DNA of 64,000 bases, taken from Diploscapter coronatus. Its lineage: Eukaryota > Nematoda > Chromadorea > Rhabditida > Rhabditidae. Below are positions 23,430 through 35,826 of the stretch, piece by piece. The stretch lies in the NCBI GenBank assembly GCA_964036155.1, contig OZ038422.1:82545201-82609200 (forward strand). Reading direction: 5' to 3'. The notes under the pieces are model-generated. The model searched no databases, had not been told where the DNA came from, and worked only from the letters and a program-made list of their open reading frames with translations. Each line of letters begins with the position of its first letter. Within the stretch, counting starts at the first letter, position 1. Made by a program: the position numbers and the translations under genes.

Positions 23430-24152
23430 TCATTTCAATCGTATAAATTGCAGGAATCATACATTTAAAAATAATAATCCTCCCATTATTATTAGATCCA
23501 AAAATTTTAAAGTGGAAAAAATATCCAAATAGATCTTCAGTGAGTGGAAAAATTTTCCAACAAGACTTGTGTATTATTTCGACGAAATATTATTTGCAAG
23601 GAAGAAAAAGGGTTTTGTAATGTTCGAATATTAGAGGGTCGTATACTTTTCGGGTCATGCACTTAAGAGTCGTGTACAATCTAGATTGCCCCTTTTTCAA
23701 GGAAAAAAATATTTTTAAAAATAATGAAAGGCTAAAAGTTCGATTTATTTTTCTAAAAAAAAAAGTGACACCGGATAGAGAGCGCAAACGGGTTCATGAG
23801 AACCATATTCTGTCGTTATTTTTTGTTCAAGAAGATGCATTCTGGCTAACTAAGACTTTTGATAAGAAAAAAATCTAATAAAAATTAATTTTGAACGAAA
23901 GAATCGGCATTTTTCTCTTCCTCGAAGATGGGACACTTGGCCTCTCTAAGTGTGACTCAATTGTTAACTGGCTCTAGTTTTAGAACTGTGCGACTTCAGG
24001 AAAATGACTCAATTTTAGATGAAGTTTCTCCAAAATAATTGATAATAGTTAGGGCATAATTTGAATAGAATAATCTCACCTTACCGAATTGCATATCTAT
24101 CCTTAGATATTTCATCCCCGATCTCTATAAATACCCCAAATTGTCATTAATA

Positions 24153-25405
24153 TTAGGCTGGACAGAAAGTCCTGCACCAAAAATAACATTTTATAAATTT
24201 ATTGATAACTTTATTTAAAACCATAAAAAACCAACGATATATCTACCATTGAGGTCAGTAACCTTCGCTCATTTATTGGGCAGATCATTGTTACCCTGCG
24301 CCCAGAATTCAGGAGACTATGATGCAAAGAAGTCGTCGAATGCTGTTTTTAGGTCGTCGTTTTTGTTGATTTTATTCTCTCGTAGGTGGAGATTTAAAGG
24401 ACAGAACAAATGGTAGCCTGATGGAGCGAGGCCCGGCGAGTACAGTGAGTAGATGAACGGATGCCAGCCGAGCTTTGTGGTCTTTTGGTGGGTGCCCGAA
24501 GCGATGTGTAGTCGCGCGTTGTCATGCAAGAGGTGGACAATTGAGCGTCTCGGCCATTTTTCTCGAATTACACCGACCAATTTTTGAAGCTGATCGACGT
24601 AGATGGTAGCTGTGACAGTCCTGCTTGCAGGAAACAACTCGTAGTATATCGACCCTTTCGCGTCCCACCAAACGGAGAGGAAATGCTTGCGTTGGTGGAG
24701 TTCGGTTTCGGCTGCGTTGGTGTCTCTGCGTCGCGTGGGAACCAGATGGCATGTCGTGCATCATTGTCGTAAAGGACCCAGCTCTCATCTCCAGTCACTA
24801 GATTTTTCAGAAATTCCTTTCTGTGCAGATGGAGGGGGAGAGGCTAACAGATGTTAACACGCACTTTCTTATGGGCGTTGGTCAGCCGATGGGAGTTCAT
24901 CTCAATTGAATTTTTCGATAGCTGAAATCGTGAAAATAGGCAACGATAATGGTATTAAAGCACCCGAGTGTCGTTTCCAATTCTCACATGGTAGCTTTCG
25001 GATTTGCCTTGCTAGCGCTCCGCAATTCGTCGTTGTCGATGAAGGATGGTCGTCCACTGCGCTCATTTTCTTGGAGACTTGTATCTCCTGCCACGAAGCG
25101 ATAGAACCAGTGGTTGACTGTCCAACAGGAAGCAGTGCCCTCACTGAATGTGTTGTTGATGTTAGAGGTCACTCTGCTTGCGTTGTTGCTTTGGCGCCAC
25201 TCGTAGTAGATGACTGTTCAAAGTTGAGGTTCGCTTATAATAATCGTAAGTCATCAAACCCCTGGGCGCGGGCCCTTATATACCCATGTGGTGATAGCTT
25301 AGAGAATATTCTACAAGGTTCTCATACGTATTAGGGCATTCAACTCATTTTTAGAAAATTATAGATTTTTAAAATTTTTGGTGCAGGACTTTCTGTCCAG
25401 CCTAA
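24153..25405 (-). mobile_element. Decayed mariner element
   Basis: Inverted ends TTAGGCTGGACAGAAAGTCC, then TGCACCAAAAA, are flanked by TA. Minus-strand transposase pieces include the helix-turn-helix region (CWTVNHWFYRFVAGDTSLQE), MTGDESWVLYDNDARHAIWF and HLLHDNARLHIA. The third catalytic aspartate is Gly (YSPGLAPSGYHLF), and at least one frame change lies between the first and second catalytic motifs. Its ends resemble those of the two other TTAGG mariners in this window. Confidence 0.92.
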
Positions 25406-25453
25406 TAAATATTTTCGTGCTCATCTTGGCCCGCCTTCGAAGCCTCTACACCA

Positions 25454-25520
25454 CTCGCCTCGCGCCTCGCCTCGCGCCTCGCCTCGCACCTCGCCTCGCA
25501 CCTCGCCTCGCGCCTCGCCT
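25454..25520. repeat. CGCCT minisatellite
   Basis: Tandem CGCCTCGC[GA]CCT units are repeated six to seven times, making a sharp GC-rich patch in AT-rich surroundings. It lies just outside the right end of a mariner. Confidence 0.9.
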
Positions 25521-25621
25521 TAACACACGCACCGCGATGGTATGTTACGTTCGGGATGTACGGGCCCGAACTCGGACACTAATATCCTGGTCCCGATCGA
25601 AAAAAATTAGAATGTCCGGGT

Positions 25622-25773
25622 CTTAATTTTACGGACCGCGTACATTTCTGATCAATTATTCTAAAATTTAATTCCCATGGATACTCTGTATCAAAGCCAT
25701 TTTTCAAAGGCTCTTCATAATCCACATCCATAATGGCGATAATGTGGTTATCCACGAGGTACGATAACGTCAT
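25622..25773 (-). CDS. Possible first exon of a minus-strand gene
   Basis: A true ATG at 25773 opens MTLSYLVDNHIIAIMDVDYE and then EPLKNGFDTEYPWELNFRII with protein-like codon use. GT donors are available in phase 1 (AAAT|GTACGC) or phase 0 (GGTCC|GTAAAA). It lies upstream of the minus-strand exons at 23.4 and 20.5 kb and could start that gene, with a mariner in the first intron. The link is inference. Confidence 0.35.
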
Positions 25774-26026
25774 TTAATATCCTTGCATAGTTGACCATTT
25801 TCGCTGGGTTTTAAAACCACTCGGCTTTTCTAAAAGAATAGTATTGAGAAAAGATAATAAAAAGATACCGGAGAACTTTGCAAACCGAGCGACGGTAAAA
25901 ACTCTAAGATCGGTAAATAAAGCGTCATTCTGATTTCTCTCTGAGTCTCGCAAGAGATTTTTTTGTGATTTGATCAGGAAATTCAGACCTTTAATACAAT
26001 TTAAAATATAAATATCTTTTTTCAGT

Positions 26027-26320
26027 GTGTGTGTGTTATTGTGTGGCGGGAAGCGAAGTTCGTCTACCTCCTCGTGGTGCTTCCTGGATGTCCGGCAACG
26101 AATAACTGAACGACGAACAACAACCTGATCTATGGAAATCTCAAAATTGCCTTTGGAATAGACAATAAATGATGTATTTAATAAATAAATGAATAGTTCA
26201 AAAATTAAAGAAAGAAAATTTCATAATCATGCATGCTCTAACATTTCCATCTTAGCACTTAATTACAAAGAATCATATCACTTATGCTCTGAATTTTTCT
26301 AACATATCTACATGATTTTG
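26027..26320 (+). repeat. Duplicated segment, copy 2
   Basis: This is the intact partner of 13512-13782 plus 15055 onward. It carries TGTGTGGCGGGAAGCGAAGT, the AATAAA and the CATGCATGCTCTA block, and continues into AAAGAATCATATCACTTATG without the mariner seen in copy 1. Two open frames across the first ~70 bases are conserved between the copies (one reads CVAGS.VRLPPRG.SW), so a short exon is possible. Confidence 0.75.
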
Positions 26321-27086
26321 TTCATTAACGAACGCAAGTCACGCTCTCTTTACTCTCAAAATACGCATATCGCGAAGAAGAGAGTCCAGACGGCGTGACA
26401 TCCTTCTTTAATTTTTTCCTATACTACTTCCAGGAAACTCCGTGAGTCTTTCTAATCCATGAACCAGTAAGTCCTTGGTGTATTTTAGGAGTCCATGTAA
26501 ATGTGAAATCATTATTATCACGAAGATATTGAAGAAAATAGATCTTTGAAGCTCGCAAATTTCATTATGATAACTACAAGCAGACTTAGGAGGATTCTGG
26601 GTCAGACGAAAAATTATAGGGAGCCCACAAAGTGTATTTGGCAGAATATTTTAGTCTAAGGGGAATCCGCAATGAAAGTCTGATCCAAGTCTTCCCTAGA
26701 TCTGACTACAGCTTTTTATTCGACTAGCGGTATTTTCATCTTTATAATTTCTGGCTGAAAGTTTTATCAAAAGTTCAAAGAAAATAAAGAATTGATTTAA
26801 AAAAAAAAAACGGATAACACCACGAACATCCGAGTGAAAAACTACTATATATGTGAAAATCAGCCAAATCGCCGGACTCCTGTTCCGACCCTCTTTTGCT
26901 AAGACTTTGGTTTTTACTGATATTCACTCGTAAACTATCTATGCTACTCAATCATCACTCTGCCTTCGTAACTTCATGTTCATATGAAATAAATGAAATG
27001 AAAAGATATGAAAGTGGAGATAATCGTTTTATGTTAAAATTGTCGAACAGTTTTTGATAAAATTTTTATTTCGAATAATTTGTTGT

Positions 27087-27353
27087 TTACATCGTTTTAT
27101 AGAAGTGATAACCCGCTTTTGGACACAAATAGATGAATTGAGTCTCTGGAGGCTCGTGGAGGGCTCCAGGGCTCCAGAACGCATACGAATGTAGACTGTA
27201 AACATTGTCAAAGAACCAATCAACACTATCCCTCGACTCATTTTCGAGTTTAGAAAACGAAACTCTAGAAAATATTTCTTTCCCATTGTCTAAACTCGAA
27301 AATTTACAGTGGCAAATGAATACGAAATGCACTGCTGATATTTTCATACTCAA
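27087..27353 (-). CDS. Possible terminal exon or small gene
   Basis: Two overlapping minus-strand frames stay open. One reads ESRDSVDWFFDNVYSLHSYA and ends YLCPKAGYHFYKTM plus stop. The other starts at a real ATG with MSRGIVLIGSLTMFTVYIRM, a plausible single membrane segment. A CGAGTTTAG acceptor precedes both. Which, if either, is used cannot be decided, and neither family is recognised. Confidence 0.3.
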   Translation of the reverse strand: MSMKISAVHFVFICHCKFSSLDNGKEIFSRVSFSKLENESRDSVDWFFDNVYSLHSYAFWSPGALHEPPETQFIYLCPKAGYHFYKTM

Positions 27354-27359
27354 AATTTG

Positions 27360-28216
27360 AAATTAAGATGACTGCAGTAAGTTTGGATTTTTTGAGTAAA
27401 AAGAATATTCAACGGTAAAAGCGTGATTTTTCACATTCATTTAGAAAATACACATGCTCAAAAATGTGTACAGTAAAGAAAAAAGCACAACTACTAGCAT
27501 AAATGAATGAATGAAAAATAGAACATACTGAATATGATCGAAATCAGTGAAAAATCTTTGAAATTCACTATTTCGATCGTACACACCACTTCAGTTCAAA
27601 TAGCCAAAGCAAAAAAATCAAAAAGAAACAAGATACCAAAATTGGCCGTGAAAAAATAAAAACGGAAAAATCGATCTCCCGACTGCGAGAACACACCACA
27701 CACGTTCCTCTAGTTCACTAGGATAAAGAATGAACAAACCAAAAATAAAGAAAAAGAAGAATACAAGTAGGTAAACGAATTCTTGAATAGAATAGCCAGC
27801 CAAAGTTGAAAACTGATATGAATAGGGCTCTCTAAATGACCGTCTTATTCAAGAAGCCTAAGAAATACTCAAATTGGAGAATGTTTGCCTTTTCTCCAAC
27901 AACAATGAATAGGTGCAAGGATCCCCAATCACTTGATATCAAATATGAAAAGTAAAAAGTGCCTTTTATAAATAAGCTTAGGTCACTTTTTCTTTCATCC
28001 AAAAAGCAATGGATAGCACATACTCGACGTGAACAAAGTTGGGAAATTTTAATAGGCAAAATCAATGCGTCAAAGGGAGGGGGAGTCGGTGAGTTCACTA
28101 ATTCACCCGATTCCCTGCTCGAATCTCGCGATCGGGTGGATTTTGACGGGATCGTGGGTGGGGAAGGATGGATTTGCCGTGTTGTGGCGAATCGAGTTGG
28201 CTGTTTGATGGACGGG
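27360..28216. other. 3' flank of the 4E-T homologue
   Basis: AT-rich sequence with no gene supported. The part next to 28216 is probably the 3' UTR. The open minus-strand frame here is a shadow of the last 4E-T exon. Confidence 0.5.
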
Positions 28217-31200
28217 CTACTCTGCACTGCCCTGCCCGGTCCCACTCGCAGAGCCCGTCGCACCGGTCGTCGTCGCTCCTCCATTCGCCCGCATCACTCG
28301 CTGCACAGATGCGGGGATCATCGTTGGTCGATTTCCAGCGGCTGCGGCAGACTGAAAAATGAGCCTTTATAAATTTAGATTTCATTAGAACTCTATCAGG
28401 TTATCAGTGAAAATGGTATTATTAAATATCGAAAAAGTGTAGAAAGATATCCTATTAATGTTATAATTCTTTGAAAGGAGAAACGAAAAGTAAAAAAAAG
28501 TCTCGTGAAAGTTAGAGAAAAGTATCAAAACAAAATGAACTGTACCTTAGCAGCGTTCTGTTGTTGCTGGGCGGCGGCGGCGGCTTGCTGCATGGAGACG
28601 TAGGCGGCCACCTGCTGTTGCATCAGCGCTCGATTCCGTATTGCCAACATGTTGATTTGGTCCTCTGCAAACAGAATATTCATGAAAAACGACTTGAAAT
28701 ACAAATAGGTTTTTAAATTAGGCAAATTTACGACAACTTTGAATATTTTGTGTTCTTTGGCAATTTCATAATGTAGATCTTATCAAAAAATTGAACATTT
28801 TCGAAATTTCAAGGAAAACAACTTACGAATTTGTTGCGGAACTGGTTGACCGGGATTTTGAAGCGCAGCCTGAGCCATCATTTGGTGGACGGACGCTTGA
28901 ATGTGTGCATTGATCAGTGCCGGATTCTCCGCCAATCCTCAAATTCATTTTTTTAAACTTTTCTCGGGCTTTAAAACAGTTGTTTTTTATTTGGAATTGG
29001 AAAAATTGCAGAAGAATGAAAATGTATAGAAGAGTTTTTTTTCTTACATATGTTCATCTTCCATAGTCACTTTGATTTTTTTTTTACAAACTTGCTACTT
29101 TCCATAAAATAAGAAAGAGAATTAGACTTACTCAGACTTTTCAAAATTCGACCCGCAGAAATAGTGCACCTCGTCAAGAGAGAAAAAGAAGACGTGCTGT
29201 TTCTCTTTCAATGTGATATACTATTTTTTCGACGGGTCGAATTTTGACAAGTCTGGACTTACTTTGCAGAACGGTTCCATGATGAAGTGCCTGCAGAGCC
29301 GCAGCATTGGGATGTTGTCCTGCAGAAGCTGCCGCAGCCAGCAGCGAGGGAATCGAGTGCGCGGACGGAGTGGGCGGAACTGATGACGAACCTGCTGCAT
29401 TCGCTTGCGACTGGTCGAACGAGCTCTCCTGGAAATAAGTCGTTTTAGAAACTAGTTTTTTTTTTTCTAATTTTGTAAGATTTTTACGCCTTATTCCAAA
29501 ACAAAACGAACCTGTTGTTGCTGCTGTTGCTGCTGAGCCGAGAGAAGATTTCGCATCGCAGCCAAATTGATCTGGTCCTCTGAAAAATTTTTTTAAAAGA
29601 AATTTGCGATTTAAAAATGGTTTGGGAGAATTTATTTTATCTGCAAAAAAATTACGGAAAGGTTGTTGCTGCCCCGAGAGAGCCATCTGAGCGAGCATTT
29701 GCTGCGCAGACGCCTGAATGTGCTCGGAGAGCGACGGGTTTTCCGCGAGTCCTGCAAAGAGTTAATATGAATACCGTATAACGTATAATTTCTTCGAAAT
29801 TAGCATCACAGAAAAAAAAGATTAAAAATTTGAAAATTTACAATAGTTCTGCATACATTTTAGAGATTGATATTTTTAGCAAAAAAGCATTAGGATAATT
29901 TTTTTAAAAATATATGATATTCCAATTACTTTGCAAAATGTTCGCGTGGAGAAGAGGGTTGGATGGGGCTGCAGCCTGGGCAGCGTTCTGATGGAGACCG
30001 GGCAGGAGGGCGGCCAGATGAGGAGGCAGACCACCTGCAAGCGTATTCTTCCTTCAGCTAACATGCTTCAATCGCTTACCGGGCCCTTGATTGGTCGCAG
30101 AGGAAGTGGCTGGATCGGCCTGCTGCTGCTGTTGCTGTTGTTGTTGGAGATGAGCTGCCGCAGCTGCGAGAGGGTGCGTGTGCTGATGGTGCATATCCAG
30201 ATTCTCCTGCAATTTTTGATCATGAAATCTCTAGGAAGATCCAATTGGAAAAGTGCGATATGGGCAGAATGAACGAAACATCGAAACTTGCTGTTTCTCG
30301 CTTGAATCATCGAAGTCGTGCAGATAATTTTCCTTGATAAATAGACGTTCTATTCATCTGTCTTTCCAATTAGCTACTTGTGATAAATGAAGTTCGGAAA
30401 TTCTACCTGCTGCTGTTGCTGCTGATGCTGATGTTGCTGTTGGAGAGCGATGTGATGGCGAAGAGCGAGCAGATTGATCTGGTCCTGAATGCCCTGAGGA
30501 ATGGGCTGTCCGGGGTTGGCCAGCGAGAACTGTGCCAACATCTGCTGAGCTGACGCGTGGATGTGCGCTGCCATCGCTGGATTGTCTGAGAATTTGTATC
30601 ATTATTTTTTCAAAATAAAAGATTCAGATTTTCTAAGTTAAGAAATATCGAAAATGATATATATTCTGAAGAGAGAAACAAAAACGCACTCTGCAAGATA
30701 TTAGCGAAGATGGGATTGGGACTCTGCTGATTGGAATGCGCGTTGGCGAGCAGCGCCTGGACGACTGGATGGTGGGGCGCTGAAGTGGCAGAAGCCGCCG
30801 ACACGGCTGAGGGCGGCTCCTGGCTTGAGGACGGCACTCCGAATAGTCCCTTAAAATACTCGCTTTCATTTGGGAATTCAGTTCTTACTCGAATGGAATG
30901 TGTATTTCTTATCGTTTAATTCCAAATTTATGAATACGATAATGCAGCACATTTTCAAGATTATTTGAAGCTGCAGTATGTATATGACTACCCTTTAATC
31001 ATACACATCTATTCAATAAATCAGAAAGTTCAAATTTGTACCTGTAGTCCGGGTTGAGTCTGTTGTCCAGCCCCTCCATGCTGATGCTCCTGCTGCTCGC
31101 CGCTGCCTTCTTGCATTCGGGAAATTTTGTAGAGCTGATTGATGAGATGAGCCTGTTGAGATGGGTCCTGCAGAGGGTTTCCCTTGGCTGCTAGAGACGA

Positions 31201-34200
31201 CTGGCGAGACTGCTGAATGTTTTACAAATTCTATATTGCAATTTGTACTTTATTATTTTGAGCATTTTGATTTATTTGAAGTTTATCCTGTTCTCCTCTA
31301 ATCAATAATTTAGAGCTGTGATTTGAGTGAATTCACCAAAATGGGTGTCAATGGAGTGGCAATACATTCAAAGAGATTGTGTATCGTGTATCGTGTATTT
31401 TATGAAAATATCAATACATTGCCCAGTCTGCTGCATGCAGATTCATAATTTTAAAATTTAAGGATACTGTAAAACTACCGTACCTTGCCTCCCTTCAACT
31501 CATCTATCGACTGACCGCCACTCTGCCCGCTGACGAGGCCCCTCTCGATGTCCTCCAGGCGCATCACACCGCGCAGACCGCGAGTTGGCTGCTTAAATAT
31601 AATTGTTTGCTAATTTTTCTGGAATCGACATCTTGTATTTGTGTTTTTCATCAGTTCGTTATGACATCATATAACCACTAATTGGAAAATTCGCCAGTTT
31701 ATTTGCCTACATTTCCTGGTCCTAAATTCAGCTAATTTTCACAAATGATAATCATGGTCAACTTTTAATAAATACAGGAAGCTCTCATCTTCCTTTCTTC
31801 GTTTTCTAAACAACTCACAGCTGCTTGTGGCTGCACCTCCGCGGGTGTGGTGTTGTGTTGCTGGCCGAATATCTTGGCGAGAACGGGCAGCACGGGAGAG
31901 TCCTCGGAGGGCGACTGGGTCGAACGGACGAGGTCTGCGGCTGCCGAGACTGAGCCGGACATCGAAGGGGGAAGGGCGGATTTTGGTGGAGAGATGCGCG
32001 AGCCTAAATTATTCAAGGTTTCAAAATTTTCATTTATCTCTGCAATCATCCACACGCTTTTACATACGAACTCGACAGAATAGGATATGATTACAAGTGA
32101 ATAAAGAGTGCGCATCATCGACTGATCATAACAGTAGTGGGGCTCTATTTGTTCATTTTCAGCTTTTCATTCTTCTCACCTGCAACCTCGTGGGTTGGAG
32201 CGTTAGCACCTGGAGCAGCATTGGCGCTGTTGCGGAAGAATCGGCTGAGACGACTGCCCGAGGGAACGGACTCTTCGACAGAGGGCAGAATTGGGTCGGG
32301 TATGGCCGATTGCTGAATTTCGACATTTCTTCCAGTTCATCACTAGGGAAATTGGTTCATTGTTTTTTGTAAGCAGATCAATTTATTTCCAATCATCATT
32401 CAACTCCCAACCTTGATAGTATCGCCGTCGAGTAGTCCGAGCAGAGCAGCGAGTTCCAGGTCATTTTCAGGCAAAGTGGCCTTCGGCAATCCTGCTCCCA
32501 TTGCACTCGCTCTCTGCAGCTCCTCCCCGATTGTGGCCGACTTGTCAGATCCGGTCTCCGATACACCCGCAACTCCTGTTACTCCACTCGATTTGCTGTT
32601 TTCATCCACTGAATCTAAAATTTTAGTCATTTCTATAATGAAGCACATTTAAAAATCAAATATTTTCTCAAAAATGTTTTTTTTTCTCTTTCGCAAAGAA
32701 TGCCGATTCTGACCCGGTGTCTCCTCCTTCTTCTTGTTGGCGGTCTCGTCGTCGGCATTCCCTCGGGAAGTGGGTCTGGAGGTGGAGTCGCCCCTGCCAT
32801 TCTCCTTCTTCCTCTGCCCCCGTCTGGTCTTCTTGACCGGCTCCTCGAACCCCTTCAGCTCGATCATGTCGTCCATCGTCGTGGTTCCGTCGGCCCACTC
32901 GGGCAGCTTCTCGTTCATCATCATGCTGCTTCGATCGTCTCTGGAAAAAAGAGTCACATTTTCACATATGCTTTATTGAATAAAATACGGAAAAAAATGA
33001 ACTTTCTCCAAAAAAATAAAATAAATAAATAAATAAGCGTTTAAGGAAATTCGTCACAGGCAAAAGTAGTATGTTCCTTTGAAATCTTCACATCAGTAGA
33101 TATTTTTCTACAAAATCGAGCAAAAAAATTCTCACTTAGCATATTTCTTGCCGATGCTCTTTGTGTCCTGCCCTGTCTTGCCCGTCTCGCTTCCAGCCGC
33201 TCTCCACACACTCGACTTCGTTCCGCCCGCAGTCCGATCGCCGTCCTTCTTCTGCTAAAAGTCAAAACATTGAAATTTTCCGAAGGTGGAAGAGACTGAC
33301 GAAAGGCAGCTGGAAGTCAGTTTTGGTGTTGGAGAATTTGATGTTCTCGTTGCCCGCGGCACTCGCCGAGGCTCCGCCGGAACTGCCGCTTCGCCAATTG
33401 CGCGCCTTCGTCGAGCCGAGACGGTCTAAAATTATTACTGTAAAGTAGCATCAATGATTTCCTTTTCCAAGCTCTAAAATATGAACTTGTTTTCTTCCAA
33501 AATTAGGAGCTATAAATAATATTGATCATTATCGAGAATCATTCACTCAAAATAGCCATCTTCTGAATACGCTTTCCCATCAATGCTTCATCCACTCACC
33601 CCCATTATCCTTGTCCTTGCCAGCCTCCTTAGCACTCGATCGCTCCTTGTCCTCCTGCGGAGCCCTGCAGCCACTCGAGAACCCCCGTCTCTGTGGCGAC
33701 AGACCCGAATTCTCGTCCACAGCGCCAGAATTCAACGCTTCCTGAAAGCATTCTTCTTATTTTCCATATTTAAATGATCTCCAAACCTGCAACTTTTTGG
33801 ACTTCTTCAACTCCTGCATAGCCTTGGTGCCCAGTCCTTCCGACTCCCAAATCGCCTCCAACCACTTGTACGGCGAAAATTTACCGTCTTCTCTGAAAAT
33901 AGTCAAATTATAAGTTTGCTGAAGAACATTATTTTTTTGTCTGATAGGCGAGGACTTTTGTCCCGAACAGAAGAGAGGGAGAAATAGCATGTGGAGTAAA
34001 ACTCAATTCTGGGACAAAAGTACTTGCAGCATTTTTTCTAGAACTTGTTTTTTTCTTCAAAAATCCTACCCATCAAAATCGGTCTTCAAATCGGGATGTC
34101 TCTTCACGGCCAGGGGCAGTTTGGAGATCCTCATCATTTCCTGCCTGTCATAGCGATGCACGCCGTCTTTGTGTGAGAGGAACTGAAATTTCTAGTTAGC

Positions 34201-34505
34201 ATTCGTTCTTCTAAAGAAAAGGAATTGTATAAAGTTCACTAGTTTTCAAGGGGAATTCATGTATAACCAAACTTGTGTATTTTCCAGATTCACTAGCCCA
34301 CCTTCTGTGATGAGAGAATGCTGGAGACGAGTGGATGGAGAGTTGTTCCGGAATCTGTTGCATCCGTGTCTATACTCTGTGCGGTGGCGGTCATTTCAAC
34401 TCCAGCAGAGTAGCCTCCTTCCTCCTCTGCGTTCCCTGTCACTGGCACTCCACTTCCCGCACTGCCTGTCGCACTTCCTTCCACTTCTGGTTGGGAAACT
34501 GACAT
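28217..34505 (-). CDS. ifet-1: 4E-T (eIF4E transporter) homologue, Gln-rich
   Basis: Twenty-two exons join in phase to about 1032 residues, all with GT/AG sites: starts and ends 34505-34302, 34182-34070, 33892-33787, 33741-33600, 33425-33301, 33251-33136, 32940-32714, 32614-32412, 32312-32180, 32003-31819, 31591-31484, 31212-31042, 30849-30690, 30585-30407, 30206-30080, 30034-29930, 29751-29656, 29579-29512, 29428-29263, 28937-28827, 28664-28546, 28351-28217. The eIF4E-binding region is at 79-85 (YDRQEMM, then ISKLPLAVKRHPD and FSPYKWLEAIW). The DDX6-binding Cup-homology motif follows at about 282-300 (LPEWADG, MIELKGFEE). The C-terminal half is Gln/Ala-rich and holds a three-fold internal repeat. 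The family represses translation of eIF4E-bound mRNAs in P-bodies and germ granules. The GTTTGCAG acceptor 12 bases before the ATG fits spliced-leader addition. It diverges from rps-1 over 1.3 kb. Confidence 0.93.
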
Positions 34506-35826
34506 CACGACTGATTGCTGCAAACGGTAATGATTGAGCTGTGAAAAACGAAACGAGATAGAAAGAAAATTATAATTTCACGACTGAAAATGAAACTAAT
34601 GAAAATTCTCCAAGTCGTTTCACAAAAAGGTTAAAATGGAAGAGGCTCTAGAAGTTGCTGAGCAAAGAGAAGAATGACTCAAAGCGAACGAGGAACTTGC
34701 AATTGAGAGGAAACAGGAAGATGCGAAAATTGACAACATCGACTGTTAAGATTCTTTGGAGCGAGATTCTAGAAAGTTTAGAAATTCAAACAAGAATGAT
34801 GAAAACCAAGCAATGCGGGAAATGAACAAGTGTTCGTTTTTTCAGCCGAATCGCGACTTTTCTTCAAAACAACATATTTTTGGTTTTTTCGAGAAAATTT
34901 CAACATTTTCGAGGTCTCTCATTGCCCTATAAAAGTTGCTCGGGGCCAATCCACAAACGGCGCATCGAAAAAGTCGAAAAATTCTGGGAAATTGACGAGG
35001 AAAGGCTCGTGTGTTATTCCGGAATTCGTTCTGCGTAGAAATGGCCCGGAATGAGCAAATTTTCACTTGTTCTATGCCGCACTTGCAAATGTCTCGAGTT
35101 AATTAGGCAATTATGCTAATTAGCCGCGCCGATAATTGGAGGAGCACTCGATAAGCGGGGCAAGAGGAAAAAACTTGAACGAGGGAAGAAATAGTGGAGG
35201 GGGCGAAGAGTTGCAAGAGAAATAGGGAACCGGTGTGTAAAAGGCGCGTAAACGCAGTACGTGGTCCTAAAACGCGCTGCACAGTGGGACTTTCATTTTC
35301 AGTTTTATCCTCGTTCTCCCAATTATCCGGTAATTATCTCAGCCAATTAACTTTCTAACTATCCCGTAATTATCCTTAATTAGTCTGGAGTCATGCCCAA
35401 TCATTGATTTGCTCTGTTGCCTCTTGTTTGACTCGATTTTGCAAGGAACAATTTTAGGCCCACGATTTCCTTGTTTTCAATTTTCCTTGAAAACTCTTCA
35501 GAAATTTTTATTCGTACTTTTTCGAAGGACTAGTCGAATCCGGATATATTAAATCTGGTGATATATTGAATCTTTTACATTTTGATCAGAAAGGTTACAG
35601 GTCGAGAAAGATTCAGTTTTCCTGAATTTTGGCTTGTTTCTGGAATGAGCTTCTTCTTCTCAAAACTTCTCTAAATTTTTAAAATCTCTTTCTTTTTTCA
35701 CTGCAGTTTATCCGAATCTTCTGAAACCGCACATTTTAGTTTGAAAACTCGCGAATTTATGAAATTTCCTCGAATTCCTGGAAAATGGTTTCAATTCAGC
35801 TTGGAACCCAAATCCGCTAGGTAATC
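34506..35826. promoter_or_regulatory. Shared divergent 5' region of the 4E-T homologue and rps-1
   Basis: No gene is supported. The stretch contains several TTAATTAG/CTAATTAG-like AT motifs around 35095-35400 and polypyrimidine tracts near 35690. It presumably holds both promoters, but no TATA box or defined element can be placed. Confidence 0.4.

Noticed and set aside
25454..25520. CRISPR-like or telomeric repeat
   Set aside because: Direct CGCCT tandem with no spacers and the wrong unit for either; a simple minisatellite.
32700..33032. Plus-strand Gly/Leu-rich frame
   Set aside because: Antisense shadow of 4E-T exon 7.
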